Source of the DNA: Desulfuromonadaceae bacterium
GTDB taxonomy: Bacteria; Desulfobacterota; Desulfuromonadia; Desulfuromonadales; Geopsychrobacteraceae
Assembly (NCBI GenBank): GCA_013138655.1
Contig: WTCI01000150.1
Span: forward strand, 1 to 5,633
Length of the DNA stretch: 5,633 nucleotides
Direction: 5' to 3'
Below are positions 5,620 through 5,633 of this stretch, one piece after another. The position numbers and the translations under genes were made by a program. Below the pieces are notes generated by a model. That model was not told where the DNA came from and did no database searches. It saw only the letters and a list, made by a program, of their open reading frames with translations. Each line of letters starts with the position of its first letter. The stretch's first letter is position 1.

Positions 5620-5633
5620 GGTATCCGGTGCTG

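Larger units (their letters stand above)
5212..5633. other. Intergenic region without a convincing gene; possible remnant of a mobile element
   Basis: After the TAA of the second DUF4157 gene there are 422 bp with hairpins at 5232-5263 and 5271-5304, direct repeats at 5320-5377 and one doubtful 55-codon frame at 5452-5619. A longer frame starting with the ATG at 5211 runs straight through the hairpins and repeats, lacks a ribosome binding site and has a composition unlike a real protein, so it is not called. No tRNA, CRISPR or clear transposase gene is seen. The change from dense coding to repeats marks the end of the operon and may mark a recombination boundary. Confidence 0.5.

Overview
The window reads as an accessory region of a Gram-negative, probably proteobacterial, chromosome of moderate to somewhat high GC content. 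The lineage cannot be fixed from the sequence: all genes lie on the + strand, have Shine-Dalgarno sites and are tightly packed, and no ribosomal or tRNA marker is present. The strongest clue is functional. Two of the encoded proteins carry the DUF4157 domain (called the eCIS core domain in Pfam), the hallmark of cargo and toxin proteins linked to extracellular contractile injection systems (eCIS; phage-tail-like particles of the Afp/PVC/MAC kind). No sheath, tube, baseplate or AAA+ ATPase gene of such a particle lies in the window, so the link rests on the domain family.

Layout. Positions 3-815 hold the 3' part of a gene whose start lies outside the window; it encodes a long coiled coil followed by a C-terminal helix-hairpin-helix-like module. 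A 140-bp intergenic stretch (816-955) contains a cluster of overlapping inverted repeats built on TTCCG/CGGAA and leads into a compact three-gene unit: 956-2341 (DUF4157 plus a C-terminal domain that looks lysozyme/transglycosylase-like), 2352-3269 (an unrecognised aromatic-rich protein), and 3292-5211 (DUF4157 plus a second domain with its own HEIVH zinc-metallopeptidase motif). Gaps of 10 and 22 bp and good ribosome binding sites support co-transcription.

How the genes may work together. The two DUF4157 proteins share an architecture: basic N-terminus, the identical 14-residue block EADRVADQVMRMPD at the same residue positions (57-70), an acidic stretch ending in LQAK, the DUF4157 domain ending in HELTHVxQQ, and then unrelated C-terminal domains. 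This is what one expects of delivered effectors with a common loading module and interchangeable toxic ends, here a putative wall-cleaving enzyme and a putative zinc protease. The protein encoded between them lacks the DUF4157 block and may be a third cargo, a partner or an immunity/chaperone factor; the sequence does not decide.

Positions 5212-5633 hold no convincing gene. They contain a set of hairpins, a 24-bp-period direct repeat (AAAyCCGCCA...TTCTTA) resembling the multiple terminal repeats of some insertion sequences, and a 55-codon open frame of doubtful reality. This may be the decayed edge of a mobile element bordering the cargo cassette.
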